A stretch of DNA of 64,000 nt. It comes from Davidsoniella eucalypti (lineage: Eukaryota > Ascomycota > Sordariomycetes > Microascales > Ceratocystidaceae). Each line of letters opens with the position of its first letter. The first letter of the stretch is position 1. Under the pieces are notes generated by a model, which was not told where the DNA came from, made no database searches, and worked only from the letters and a program-made list of their open reading frames with translations. The position numbers and the translations under genes are program-made. This document shows, piece by piece, positions 9,769 to 22,034 of this stretch. The stretch covers positions 38,882 through 102,881 of the forward strand of contig RMBW01000110.1 of the NCBI GenBank assembly GCA_004009845.1. Reading direction: 5' to 3'.

Positions 9769-10887
9769 TTTTTTTGGGCTCTAGCTTTTATAACGAACCA
9801 GGGATACGGGGAAAATAAGCAATTATGAGTACAATCAAAGCTTCGTAAAGATCTCTTGATCTTGGTAGTATTCTTTTTTTTAATAAAATTTATATAAAAA
9901 TTTTAAAAAAAGAAAGGAAAGCTTCAAAGTAAACCTCTTAAGGCTTTATCGGAAGAGGAGAGAAAAAGAGACGAAGTAAGTTTGCCAAAGCTTTCAATTT
10001 GGTGGGGCAAATAAAAGTTGGCCTTTCTATTGAGTCTAGCTCGAGCTAACAATGAGAGCAAACTCGCTTGTCCTATTTCCAATTAGGAAAGAGGATTTTT
10101 TCTGTAAATTAGGGTCAGAACCCTGATCCAGTAGTTGACCAAATAGTCTTTGTTTCACGTATCCATTGCCATTACATAGAAGAGATAGGTAGAGCAAGAG
10201 CTTATGGAGCTATAGAGCTATGAAGATGTGTTTCTCTCATAGTAGATGGAGACAAAAGTCAAAGTAACTCGAGTCGGATCCCTTTTCATTTCTCTTCAGA
10301 GTAGCTCTTCCTCTTTTGCGACTTACAAGATAGTTATAGGAGATCAAGAATTTTGATATGGAATGCCTATAATATAATGCTTTATTTTAAGACAAATGAA
10401 ATAGTTAAGAAAGTATGTGTTACGTACAAAAGAAAACTCAAAGATTGTTGTAAGTGAACTGACAAATCGAAAAATTGTACAAAGGAGAATTTGGACACCG
10501 AAATCAAGGTTTGTGTAGCTCAAGCCATCACCTTTTCTTCTATCTAATATGAATATGAAATATAAGTATAAAAGAAAACAATAACTTCAGGTCAAGATTG
10601 ATGAAAATACAAAATAGAGCATATAAATAGAAAAAAGAGGCAATAAGCCATGGCTTATTTTTTATTTTTATGACACAGATAATCTTGCATCAGAATATCA
10701 TTGCAAGAGAGTAGTGTATATATGACATTGGCATCCAATGATGTTGATATGTGTCCGTTATTTCTTCTTCTTTCTCTTTGCTTTCTCTGAGAAGGGAAAC
10801 GAAAAGAAATAAAATAAGAATAGAAATAAAACAAGAAAAAAATCTACAGCAACAAACTACTAACTAATCCTTTCTTCTATCTTCCCT
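9769..10887. other. AT-rich gene-free stretch between ATP12 and EFR3
   Basis: This holds the ATP12 upstream region and the EFR3 3' flank. It is strongly A-rich with short homopolymer runs. A TTAGGGTC and a nearby ACCCTGA around 10109-10125 form only imperfect teloboxes. I see no coding frame or RNA gene. Confidence 0.5.
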
Positions 10888-13800
10888 TTAATATGGCGGT
10901 CTCGTAACACCACCAAGACTCAGCTCACCAGTTCGACTATCGATATGACTCAGCAAGTCTTGAAGATCCATAGCCGCCGTCACTTCACCACCACGACCTC
11001 CATTCATCAAACTCTCACCACCCGGTATTCCACCTCTACTACGCAGGTTCTTACGCCCGTTGGCCACAGTGCTTCCCTTGTGGCTATTCGCCGATGGGGG
11101 CCGCATCACAGCAGCTCCACCGTCAGAGTCCGTGTGGACATGGCCAGACGCCGTGCCACTACGAGTGGGCGTGGAGAATCCAGTAGTTAGTTTTGGTAGC
11201 GGTGGCACAGGAGGTACCTCACCATTAGCATTGTGTAGATCGGGTTCAGATGCCTCGTCAACGCTGCGGCGGGGCGAGTTAGCTGAACGTCCTGTAGGGT
11301 TCATGGTCAAAGGGGGGGCCATGCAGGAGCCACGGGATCCTCTAGATCCACGAGATCCGGTGCGCGCTAACGTTGTCCGCGAGAGATAGCCATCGCTACT
11401 CTCCATGTGGGAGGCGGCCAAGGGATTGAAGCTTGCTTCTGATGGCGTCAACTCAAAGCTGACCATGCTTTCAGATCCATCTTCGGAAACTGGTCTGCCG
11501 GTACACGAAGGAGTGATGGGCTGTCCGGAAAGAACTTGTTTCAGCTGGTCTACAGATGCGACAAAGCCTCGACTAGAGGCAGAGCGTGCCCTGGATGTGC
11601 TGCGGACACTGTTCTTTCTTTGTTTTTGAACGGGCATCAACCCGCTATTAGGGCCATTGCTAGACGTCGGCCGCCCGGTGTAGTGACTGCCGCGGGGTGA
11701 AGGTGGCACATAACTGCTACCATTGATGATAACCCGCTGCTTTGCTGACCCGCCTGTACGAGATCCGTTCAAAGAGACACTCTTGCTAGTGGACTGAATA
11801 GCTAACAGAGCGATTTCACGCGTCCAATCGCTTAGCAGCTGTTCGCGCATACTGTTGGACAATTCATCATTGGCGCGAACAGATTCTGACGATAGATGGC
11901 CCTTGGTTGCCAGCAAGGAAAATTCACGGCCAGGTGAGGAGGCTGATGGACTTGAAGGCGGTGAAACAGCCGAGCTTTGGTAGCTTAGAGCGATAGCATC
12001 GGTTAATGTCAATCGGTCGTCAAATGGAAGAAGAGCCTCAAACTCAATTTCTTCGATAGGCATGCGAGGCTGAGGTCGAGGAAGACCTGGAGTACCGCAA
12101 AGCTCTACTGGTGGAGGGGGCACATTAAGACCCTCGATCCAGAAGTGTTTGTTACGGCGTCGAGACACTTCGTTACTGATAGCCTGGCCAACAACAGAGC
12201 CGGCAAAGCCAAACTTTTCCGTGACGGCCCAGAAATAGCCGTGGCATAGGCAACCGACGCGTACCTTATGGATCGGCGGGTCAATGTCCAAGATGTCTTC
12301 TTGTAGACGGAAGATCATGGGTAAACCGAAGCGCACAGCATTGACGCCTAAGCGCAACGCCATTTTACTCAAGAGAACATGTAGTAGTAGGTAGTCTGTC
12401 TCGTAATCAACATATTGCATTGCATTGTCGTACGCAACAAGATGGATAAGTTGGAGAAAGCGGGCCCCAGCTCCGTTAGATGTGGGCTCACGGGACACGG
12501 AAGCCGATGCTGCTCTGCGGCCGTGGCTAGTTCCCGGGAGATCACGGGGTCTGTAAGTGGACGTGCGTTGCCACGTAGAGTCATCGAAAGCACGAGAATC
12601 AAACGGTACCGTCTCTCGGTCTAGCCAGACGCTGAAGGCATCGACATAAGCCTTCCGCAGCTGGCCATCGACGTCTCGAAGCAGCCAGTGAGTGCCTTCC
12701 CAGACTTGAAGAGGCACCTTGTTGCGCGATAAGGCCTTGGTATTAGACATACGCATTTGCGGATTCGCAATCAGAAGAACTTCCTTGATAGCCTTCAGTG
12801 CCGAGATGCGGCCTTGATTCGTGACAAAGTAGGTCTCTGTGGCCTGGCCATCACTCAGATCGGCAGAAGAGCCTTGCTTACCGTTAGCAGCAGGAGTCTC
12901 GTCGCTATCACCTTGGCTGGCCGTGATAGTGTTGGAACGTATAGGCTTCAGGCGCATTAGCAGGGCCAGAACCATGTCAGATATCTGATCGGCGTAGTAG
13001 ATGTGCGTGGCTAAGCCTCCAATGCACATCTGTACCTTTTCCAATAGCTCGCGCTTCTTCTGTGCCACGCTCTTGACGGCTGGATCATCGCTCGCATTGG
13101 CAACATCATCTGAAAGACGGGCAATCTTCTTCAGGAATTGCATTAGCCCAACGAGAACATCCATGACACTAAGACCAATCAAGTTGATATCAGAGCGTAG
13201 TAATGTCGCAATCATACTAACAAGAACAAAGCTGTGATCGAGATTGTCATTCTTTAAAGTAGTACGTGACAATCTGTCCATGGCTGTGACAATGATAGTG
13301 TAGCGGTCCTGTACCGTAGCCCATCGGGCTACCATCTCAAACATGCGGATAGCCCAGCCACTATCCTTGCGGTTACGTTGGGGATCTGAAGTGACAACAC
13401 TTTCGCCGCGGCTGACGCGAGCATCGATGAAGGCAAATAATGCCAATGTCGCGGCATTAATCTGCTGCCTGTTTGGCACTACATATATTTGCTTAAGACA
13501 TTGCATGGCAAGTACACCAATGTCTTCTTCGGCCAGCCTGTCGACATCGCGGGCAGTGCCGCCAGCCACTGCGGGGTTCGATTCGGGCTGGCCATCCGCA
13601 GTACGGACAGTCGCTACGCTAGCACGGCGACGGGTGATGCGATCGGTGTCTTCCTTTTTCTCGGCACTAACACGATGGATCAGGACCTCGAGGAAATCAT
13701 CGTTGTCGGTCCAGATATTCTCTAGAATAACGGGCACATTCGTGTCGATTTGGCGGCCCGGAAGCGAAGAAAGCGCATCTGATGACGCTATGCACTTTAT

Positions 13801-14407
13801 AGCCTCTAGACCAACGTGCTTCCAGCGCGTAGTCACGGGCGTGCTAGCATTGGCATGCTGAGAGCGTGGTGAGGCTAATGTGGCATATTTTCGAACGATA
13901 TTGACATACTGGTCGTAATAGGCTGGGTCGGCGGATAACGAGGTCGCATCATGATTCTCGCAAAAAGCTTGGAAGGTATGTATGGATGACTCGGCCATGA
14001 CAATGTCGTTTGAGTCGAGAATTAAATCGAGCACGCGCAGAACGCATGATGCTATGAGTGGCAAGTCTTTCGGTGACTTTTCGATAACGGCAGCTAGTAT
14101 ATGGAGCGTAACTTGAACATTACTAAAGGCGCGTTAGCAATTGGATTCAGTAACGATATAAGAACATGATGACGTAGAGTCTGCTAACGTACCCAACGCG
14201 TTGGCGCCAGACATCGTGAGCCGTGCGCTTCTCGAGGAATGCACCAATCTTCTGGATCTTAGAGCGGCGAGAGGTGGCATAGAAGAGCAAGTAGCTAAGC
14301 TCGCTAGAGTTGGGCTTGATATCGACAGCGCCCTTGATAGTGCGTGGATAGCACTTGAGCACTAACACCTGATGCTTGGGTCGGCATTTGCGCTTGATGG
14401 CCTCCAT
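10888..14407 (-). CDS. EFR3: EFR3, plasma-membrane scaffold for PI4-kinase
   Basis: Two exons (14407-14193 and 14122-10888, intron 70 nt) give 1149 residues. EFR3 anchors the Stt4 PI4-kinase complex at the plasma membrane. The N-terminus RPKHQVLVLKCYP and the following helical repeats (SRRSKIQKIGAFLEKRTAHD, then NVQVTLHILAAVIEKS) match the family. The long central part is the HEAT-like helical rod. From about residue 690 on, the protein becomes Ser/Gly/Arg-rich and probably disordered, with short GSRGSRGS repeats. The ATG at 14407 is close to the conserved basic patch used for membrane contact, so this start is credible. A TAGGGTTAG motif lies about 500 nt upstream. Confidence 0.88.
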
Positions 14408-14908
14408 TGTGCTGCAGGTTGTCGAATCGCCTAACTATTTGGTCTTCACAGGCAGATACCAGCGATAACTTGCCAATGAATCAACCGGTTCAGGCCCAGT
14501 AGGGAGGAGATATTGTGGTTTAAAGTCGCAAGGGAAAGGGCTAGCGGTCGACGACGCTATCGGTTGGATGATTAAGACCGGAGATTGCGGGCTGACCTGA
14601 CTCGAGATGTCATCAATGCGTGCGGTTTATGGGCCAGGCTGGCTTTGGTAATACGCTAAGCAGGGAAAGTCGGCAATTCTGATAAAGGCCAGCAATAGAA
14701 GGATAGACGGTAGAATAGAATGATAATGTGTGTGCAGATTCGACAAACGAGTGGTGTGCAGAGTCGCGACGCTCTAGCGAATCGAATCGGAAAGTACGCC
14801 CAATACGGCAATCAACAAAGCTAGAAATAATCAAGCCAGAAAAAGACTCGCGAAGCAGCCGAAGATGAGAGAGAGAAAAATAGGGAAAAGTAATGAAAAA
14901 AAAGAGCG

Positions 14909-14917
14909 TAGGGTTAG
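14909..14917 (-). promoter_or_regulatory. Telobox-like TAGGGTTAG upstream of EFR3
   Basis: TAGGGTTAG lies about 500 nt upstream of the EFR3 start. It contains the AACCCTA core in reverse orientation. Confidence 0.25.
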
Positions 14918-16196
14918 ATCAATTGCTACTGAGATTCTAGAGGCGATCTATAAATTTCGAAAGAGGGACTATGTTTTGTGTTTTGAATAAGTGATGCAAA
15001 GCAAAATAGAAAGCAACGTGCACAGCAGAAAACGGAAATGGCAATTGCGACCGGCGACACTTTGGAAGAACTGACTAGAGTTGCACAACTAAGCACGCAA
15101 AGGAAGGCAACTTCTGCATCGAGCTTTAGCTTTACTTGTGCTGATCTTGAACTAAACCCAGGCGCCTTCCTAACTAAACACTGCTAAAAAAGAAGAAAGA
15201 AAATCATGGCATAGCGCAAGAAAGTCAGTACGCGATGTGAAATGTGAGATATGCTTATCAAAAGTTGAGAAAGTAAGAATAAGTAGGGGGCGGAAGATAT
15301 CCGGACTTCTAATCGACCACTATAGAGACAGTAAACATAGCTAACTAATGCTTATCCTCCTAATCTAGCTTGCCTGGCCATAGCTTTTGCAACCAAGCTG
15401 ACCAGGCATCTTTATCTTTTCTTATAGATTTCTCCATCTCCCCTGCGGATCCCAGGCTGCCAAATTAACCACCAAGCCAAGAATATTGTGGTCAACTTGG
15501 GAGGATGGTGATGAATGCAGAGACTCCAAGGCTGGTTCATTTCCAGTGGCCATTCGCGATCTCCTGCATCACATGCCAACGTTTTAGCAGCGTCTGTATT
15601 GTATCTTGAACAGCCGTTCCGTGTAAAGAAAGACAGGAAAACAGATCAACTGTACAGGGGGTAAGAAACAAGACCAGGCATTTGAAGCAGAGTTATGTGT
15701 ATAAAGAAATGAACGGAACTCACAAATTCCCGCCCACCTGTTCCCAAAGCTAGATCAGTAACGAGGACCAGCTTACAGGCATTAATAGGACTAGTAACTC
15801 CTTATAACAGCAGCTAGTAGCAAGTATGACGTCTTATATTCATTCGTCTCTGCTCTGCTGTCGTACCGAGCACTCCGCCACTTTTAAATAATTCAAAGCT
15901 ACGCTAACAAGGCCAACGTCGATAGCGGCATGGAATTACTATGAGTAGCACATTGTATCATCGATCTTCCGCCGCTCACTTATGAGATATTCATGTTCTC
16001 CTTTTGGCCCACATGACATCTTACACAGCATATAGGAGCATATTGTCTGCCTAGCAGGTGGTCTTTTCTTGATCACCAGCCTATCCAGAGTTATAGGGTA
16101 GAAATACTACTTCTCCTCGAAATTCCTGTGCCCCAATAAAGCCATTCACGTGTCATCTTTGTACGGATCCTAGCAACAGGCTTCTCTGCTACTTCG

Positions 16197-16241
16197 TCTC
16201 TCTTTTTTTTTCTTTTTTTCTTTTTTTCTTTTTTTTCTTTT
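16197..16241 (+). repeat. Polypyrimidine tract
   Basis: Forty-five consecutive pyrimidines, mostly T runs broken by single C residues. It is a simple-sequence tract about 375 nt past the 3' end of the minus-strand thioesterase gene. Confidence 0.8.
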
Positions 16242-16615
16242 GACCTAAGACAACTCGCAAGGATTCGGATCTAGACATACATTACACGTCATCTGATGAA
16301 TTAAAGTTTTTTTTTCTTTTGCTCGCCCATTACCTATAGCCATTAAACCCCCCGATTTACCACTTCATGACTTCATATGTGTTCTAACCAAGTTTTGGCC
16401 AAGGTCATGTTTACCAAAACAAGTAGCTATATGGAAAAGTGCCATGCCATTCAGGTTATTTGGGTTACACATACACTTTGTGCACTTTAGGTGTGTACTT
16501 TTTACTCATGTCATCGAATCGTATTCACAGATTGACCTGGTACCTATGCCATCCACAAATGAACCTCAGTGTCGTTATTGCAATGTATAGCGTAGTTTTA
16601 TACGACGAAGCAGAC

Positions 16616-17538
16616 TTACGGGCTGTTTGGGACGATGCCCTCCATAAACTTGCTCACTTCCTCGATCTCCTCTACACAGGCCGAGTGTCCCATACTAAGA
16701 TAGTCTCAGAGTTAGCGGCCATGTTTTTCCTAAAGGCTGATAGTGCACGTTTTTACTTACGGGTACTCGTTGAAGTTGATTTTGACGCCGAGCTCGCCCA
16801 GCTTCGTGCGGGACATGGTGTTGAACTCTGGTCTCACCAAGGGATCTTCCGTGCCATGGCCCATCCATACCGGTGTATCGGCTAGATCAGGCTTGATCAG
16901 GTCCTTGAATTTGCCGCTCAGTACTAGCCAGCACGAAAGTGCCACGATGCCACCCAGCTTGTACTCGCCAGTCAGTCCGGTTAGCAGAGCCATGGCGCCA
17001 CCCTGCGAGAAGCCACCGAGGATGATACGCGATGGGGCAATTCCAGAATCGATTTCAGCCTTGATAAGGCCCTTCAGGTAGCTCCGGGTCTCCAGCATGC
17101 CGGGCTCGTCTTCGCCTTGGAGAAGTGACTCCATCGAGCCATCTAGGGTTTTCTGTGAAAATAGTGTTAGAACATGATCTTGCGGTTCGAGATGAAGGAT
17201 TTATATGTATATCTTACAATATCGAACCAGCCGGGCATGCGATAGCCGCCGTTCTGTAGTCTTGAGTCAGCGTAACTTGGCATTTTATATCACAAAGCAC
17301 ATTGGAGTATTGCAGTATCAAACTCAACCATGCCGACGCCAGTGTCACTTACGCAAGTAATGGGAATAGCCGATGCATTGGGAAGCACAAACTTGACCTG
17401 GTTCAGCTTGCTCCGAAGACGCCAGTTCTGTACTACATCGATCCAGCCGGCACCAGAATCGCCTAGTCCGTGAGCAAAGATGACGGTGGCCGTGTGTCTT
17501 CCGGCCGCCGGGACAATGATGGGGGGAGTGGGGGGCAT
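16616..17538 (-). CDS. Acyl-protein thioesterase 1
   Basis: Four exons (17538-17353, 17253-17218, 17152-16761, 16694-16616) give 230 residues, the usual length. Exon 2 is only 36 nt and encodes NGGYRMPGWFDI, a hallmark of the family. The enzyme removes palmitate from S-acylated proteins and lysophospholipids in the cytosol. The catalytic triad is visible: Ser123 in GGFSQGG, Asp177 in HGTEDPLV and His208 in PMGHSA. The last motif appears only after splicing to exon 4. The oxyanion region is FAHGLGDSGAGW. A TTAGGGTT telobox lies 260 nt upstream. Confidence 0.93.
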
Positions 17539-19317
17539 CGTGGTTTAGCTATTAACTTTATGGTTTCGTGAGGCTTGATTGACGGTTACAAGAAACAACG
17601 AGTTTGAAGAAAAGGAAGATGGAAAAGAATCTACAGCTTGAAATTCGATTTAAAACCTCGAAAACACAATCTTCTTACAAGTAAACATTGAGGAAGCTAC
17701 TCCGCCCAAAGCATCATGATTGGCTGATAGCCTAGTTACATGTTCCCACAATTAAGCATATGGGACAAGAACCATATCTAGACCCTTGCTCTGCATACTT
17801 AGGGTTTGCTTATACCGTGCTTCTTATGTTCCATCTGGTGTGTCCGAAAACTAGGGAATATCAAAGTACCTACACGCAGTTATATATCCTGTTTTTCCCT
17901 TGACATAATTCAAGAGAACTCCCTAACTATTGACGTTAAACAGGGCGCAATGTCTATCAGGCAAAAACAGGACGGAAATTCCAGATTTTCACACGTTGTG
18001 ACACAACCAACCTTAGGTGTAAGAGTTCTGCAGCCTATTGTCTTTTGAGTGGCCAAGAAAGAAGCAAAGAAGCAAAGAAAAAAAGAAATAATATTTGAAG
18101 ATTTACTATGCTTTCGGCTAGCATTAAACGATCCAAGTCCCAAACAAACCGGTGGATTGCCCCGGCTAAGGCGCTAAAATCGCCAGTTCCAGGGGCTCTT
18201 AAGAGAGAAGAGAGGAATGATGAATGCTAGATTGATTCGATTGGAGAATTCAAGTAAATGAACCAGAGAAAAAAGAACCCGAGCCGTCTGATTAGCGGCT
18301 TATTCTGATATGGTAAGACATCCCTATATCACCTGCTCTTCTCGCTCTTCCTCCCTCTGTGATAGAATGGTACAGCGATAGCAGTAGTAGTCCGATGGCA
18401 AATTATGTAAAACAGTAAACCAAACAAAGTGACACTAGCAGAGAAGTCCGACGGTAGACGGCATTTCCTAGCCCGGCTAGCCAAAGCTGACCGACTTGGT
18501 TTATGGTAGAGTATATAGAATGTGAAATATATGCGAGATTCGTCGGCATAAGGACACTATGACTTTTGATTTTAATTATATCTTGTAGTGATGGGATAGG
18601 CCAACAAAGGGCCTGGTTAAAAAACAGGGAAGCAAATACAAGACGCTATGGTCCTATTTGACTGGCATTGCACTGTCTTGTTCATGATATGACAGAGGAA
18701 AAGAGAAAAAGGAAATAGATTCCCCTCCTCGCGGCTATCTCCTTGTCTCTCTGTATCTTTCTCTCTTGACTTGCTATCCCTTGTTATTGCCAAGTCGCTT
18801 TGGTCTAGCGTCTTGTATTTGTATATCTCGTGCTCGAACATGAATGTTTCCGGCTCGACGCTGACGTTTTGAATGCTTCTAGCAACTGGGCTTACTAGAA
18901 CGACGCAGCAGTTCCCCAAACATACATAATATAGTCAGCCCACGACGGACTAACAAGAGGAGAAAATGAGAGTAAATGGGAAAATAAAGGCCAGGCCGGC
19001 TGCCCCCTTCCCTTGACCTCTTTAGTCCCCTCCCTTTAACTCGTAAGCTTCTAGCAGATGTATTGCGTAGGCTTGCTGCTGAATCCAAATTATTCCTAAA
19101 TTCCCTATTTTCTCCGTTATACTTGCCGGGTTTTGGTTTTCTTTCTCTCTACCTTGCTTTGCTTCTTGTCAGTAGTAGAGATCGATCTTAGTTCTTGGTT
19201 TTTTACTACTACTTTTCACATCTTCGCATACCAAGCCTCTGAACGCCGTTTAGTCCCCCCCGTAAGAAGAACAAGATACGACAAACCTGCTGCCCTCTCG
19301 GCAACATCGAGCTCAAG
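17539..19317. other. Divergent upstream region of the thioesterase and CAP59-like genes
   Basis: About 1.8 kb between two divergent starts, with a telobox at 17799-17806. No coding frame stands out, and the sequence is AT-rich with poly-A and pyrimidine runs towards 19.1 kb. Confidence 0.5.
17799..17806 (-). promoter_or_regulatory. Telobox (TTAGGGTT) upstream of the thioesterase gene
   Basis: TTAGGGTT lies about 260 nt upstream of the minus-strand start at 17538. Confidence 0.3.
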
Positions 19318-20873
19318 ATGCTCATCGTGAGACCACGGGCCTTGACGACGGCGGTTAAGCTAGCCGCGAAGATCGTTGCTGTGCTTGCTGTGGCCGTGTT
19401 GCTGGATCTGTGGAGAGATCGCTCTCTTCTGTTCAAGTATCTTCCACTGTGTAAGTGGTGTTTATTTTGCTCCTCCGAACCTTGTCTTCTTTTTTTCTTC
19501 TGTGGGTAGACTTCGCCTGTCTTGTGTCAGGCCACCTGACGGGTCTTGGCTCTCTTGGCTAGCATATTCCAAAGAAGGAAAACAGGAGCTGCTCATGATA
19601 TCACTAGATAACCCACGGGCTTTCCTCTCTTACTAACACTTTTGTCTGTCTACTAGTCGACCGGCTATTGCCCACTAACTTTGCGACGCCCGATGGCGCT
19701 TCTATCCGCGTATCTCGCTATGTCAACGCCATTCTCGATCCAACAGACACAACCTTCCTGCGCGTAACCTGCCCAGCATTCTCGGCCGAACGCTATGGCT
19801 ATCTCGTACAGAGCGAGCCCGATTTATCCTCGCTGACCTCGTTTATATCCTCGTCTGTAGCCGCCACCGAGCGCCGCGATGGCTCCTCCAACATACCGGC
19901 TTCTCTCTCGCCACAGCACCAATACAAGTACCTGATCGCGCTCAACCTGTTCCAGAGCACACACATCCTGCCACGCCTCATGGCCTCGGTTGTCGAGACC
20001 GCGCGCTTCCTAGGCCCGCATAGCGTCATGATCTCCATTGTGGAGGGCCACTCGACTGACGGTACCGAGCGCGTGTTAGCCGCGCTGCAGCCGCACATAG
20101 ACGCGCTGGGCATAACTTATATTTTCCGGCGTAGCGAGGTGACGCCAGCCCACGGCGACCGTATCGGCAAACTCGCCGAGCTGCGCAATCTGGCGTTGGC
20201 GCCCCTTACAGACAACCCCGAACTGTTTGCCGCCGATGCTGCGATTGCTTTCCTCAACGACGTCGCGATCTGCCCCGAGGATATCCTCGAGCTAATACAC
20301 CAACAGCGTTGGCTGGGCGCCACCATGACTTGCGCCATCGACTGGGGCCATAACACCAAAGAACCGACCTTCTACGATGTCTGGGTGACCCGCGGCATCG
20401 ACGGCGACTCGCTCTTCCGTATCCCGACCGACGGCTCGTGGAGCCTCGCCCAGAACCTGTTTCCGAACCATACGGCCAGCCGTGAGCGGTGGGACGCCCT
20501 CAAGCCTCTGCCCGTCTACGCCTGCTGGAACGGCGCCGTCGTCATGGCCGCCAAGCCGTTTGCCGATCACACCATCAAATTCCGCAAGAGCTTGGACGAG
20601 GAATGCATGATGGGCGAGCCAACGTTGCTGTGCAAGGATATGTGGTATGCCGGTATCGGAAAGGTGGCCATGATACCTTCGGTCAACCTTGAGTATGACA
20701 ACATCTATGGCCAGCAAATCAAGGACCAGAAGGGCTATGTCTCCGAGCTTATCACTGGCGAAGACGATTCGTTCAAGATTGACTGGCCTGCGCCGCCAGA
20801 TAACGTCTTGTGTATGCCAGGCTGGTCAGAACAATCGTGGAAGCCATGGAACGAAAGTCTCCCATTGCCATGA
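19318..20873 (+). CDS. CAP59-family alpha-1,3-mannosyltransferase, type II membrane protein
   Basis: Two exons (19318-19450, 19657-20873, intron 206 nt) give 449 residues. Residues 9-30 form a single membrane anchor near the N-terminus, so the enzyme is probably a Golgi type II protein. The lumenal domain has the CAP59/CMT1 order: VSIVEGHSTDGTERVL, then HGDRIGKLAELRNLAL, then FLNDVAICPEDILEL, then CAIDWG and YACWNGAVVM. Cryptococcus Cmt1 and Cap59 act in alpha-1,3-mannose addition and capsule formation, while the ascomycete members are mostly uncharacterised. The second exon is visibly richer in G+C than the AT-rich sequence on both sides. The intron is longer than most in this window. Confidence 0.85.
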
Positions 20874-22034
20874 GAATTCTGACTAGTGAGAGCTCAATAT
20901 CTGTCATGCATGTCCTTTTTAATCTATTTGTTTCTTTATACCCAAAATGGTAGTATCATCCAAAATACCGTCTAAGTGATGAAAAATACGAAAGAACCTG
21001 TAGCGTTTTGACCAACTGTATGGTTTCATATGGCCGAAAAGGTGAAGAGGTGCTAGTTGACTATGTAATAACTAACGAACTATGTTATATATGGTTCTAA
21101 CTCCGTACAACAGCGGACTTAAATTTCACCTGCATTTTGGACGGGATCACTATTAAAAATATGCAATATCACTGGAAAATATTATAGATTACATCAATGA
21201 CGTATTTATATGTACTAGCTAGCTATCGTTATGGAGATACAGGATAGGAAAGAATTCCCGGCAATGCGTATGTCCGAAGAATCGATAGAAAATCGGCTGA
21301 AAGAAAAGAGACACTTCTTGAAATCATAACAGGAAACAAAAGAGGAATAGAGATAAGAAAGACTGTCCGCGAGGACAAGATAAAAAGAGAAAAAGGGCTT
21401 CAGTGCGCTATTTGTATCTGGTGTAAGAAAGAGGAAAAAAAAAAAAAAGGAACATCAATTTTGGGGTCCTGCCAGCCATCCGTATCACAAGCCTTTTCCA
21501 CCAAGAATATGAAAAATTATACGTAATAAATGTTGAGAGATGGGAGGAGGACTTTGTGGACATGTGTGATACTAGACGAGAAAGGCGGTAGTAATTCTTT
21601 GCGACTATCACGTTCTCTTCTAGGAGAGGGATATAGAGAAACTGAAAAGCAAACTTGGAAAAAAGGAGACGCTGCATATCGTGAAAAAAAGGTAGAGAAA
21701 ACGAAACTCGCTGAGACAAAAGAAACAAAAAGAAAACAATAAAGGAAATAGAGACGCAAGACTCTCTTATTGAAAGCCCGATATGCCTGCCGATTTGGTA
21801 GGTGATCTGGTCGGGTCTTTAAAAGATATCTTGGCTCGAGAAGTAGCGTCGTCTGTCGATCACAGTGCGTCTTAAAGAAAGCGGCCGAAGACTTCCGCCA
21901 GTTTTGGGGCGTGGAAGTCGGCTTGGCGTCCATCTGTAAGACAGTGACAGAGACTCCATGCTATCATCCCTATTTGTGCCAGGGCCAGTGCTGTAGTCCG
22001 TAACCTGATCGCCGCCGCTCCGAAGATGGCTCTT
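20874..22034. other. Gene-free stretch after the CAP59-like gene
   Basis: This holds the convergent 3' flanks of two genes. A purine-rich stretch at about 21310-21450 and 21650-21760 gives spurious Phe/Ser-rich open frames on the other strand. Nothing else is seen. Confidence 0.5.

Larger units (their letters stand above)
14408..16615. other. Gene-free stretch between EFR3 and the thioesterase gene
   Basis: About 2.2 kb with no convincing coding frame. It contains the EFR3 upstream region, a telobox-like TAGGGTTAG at 14909-14917 and a 45-nt pyrimidine tract at 16197-16241. No tRNA-like B box with a matching stem was found. Confidence 0.5.

Noticed and set aside
16439..16885. 148-codon plus-strand frame overlapping the thioesterase
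   Set aside because: Antisense to exons 3 and 4 of a confidently identified gene.
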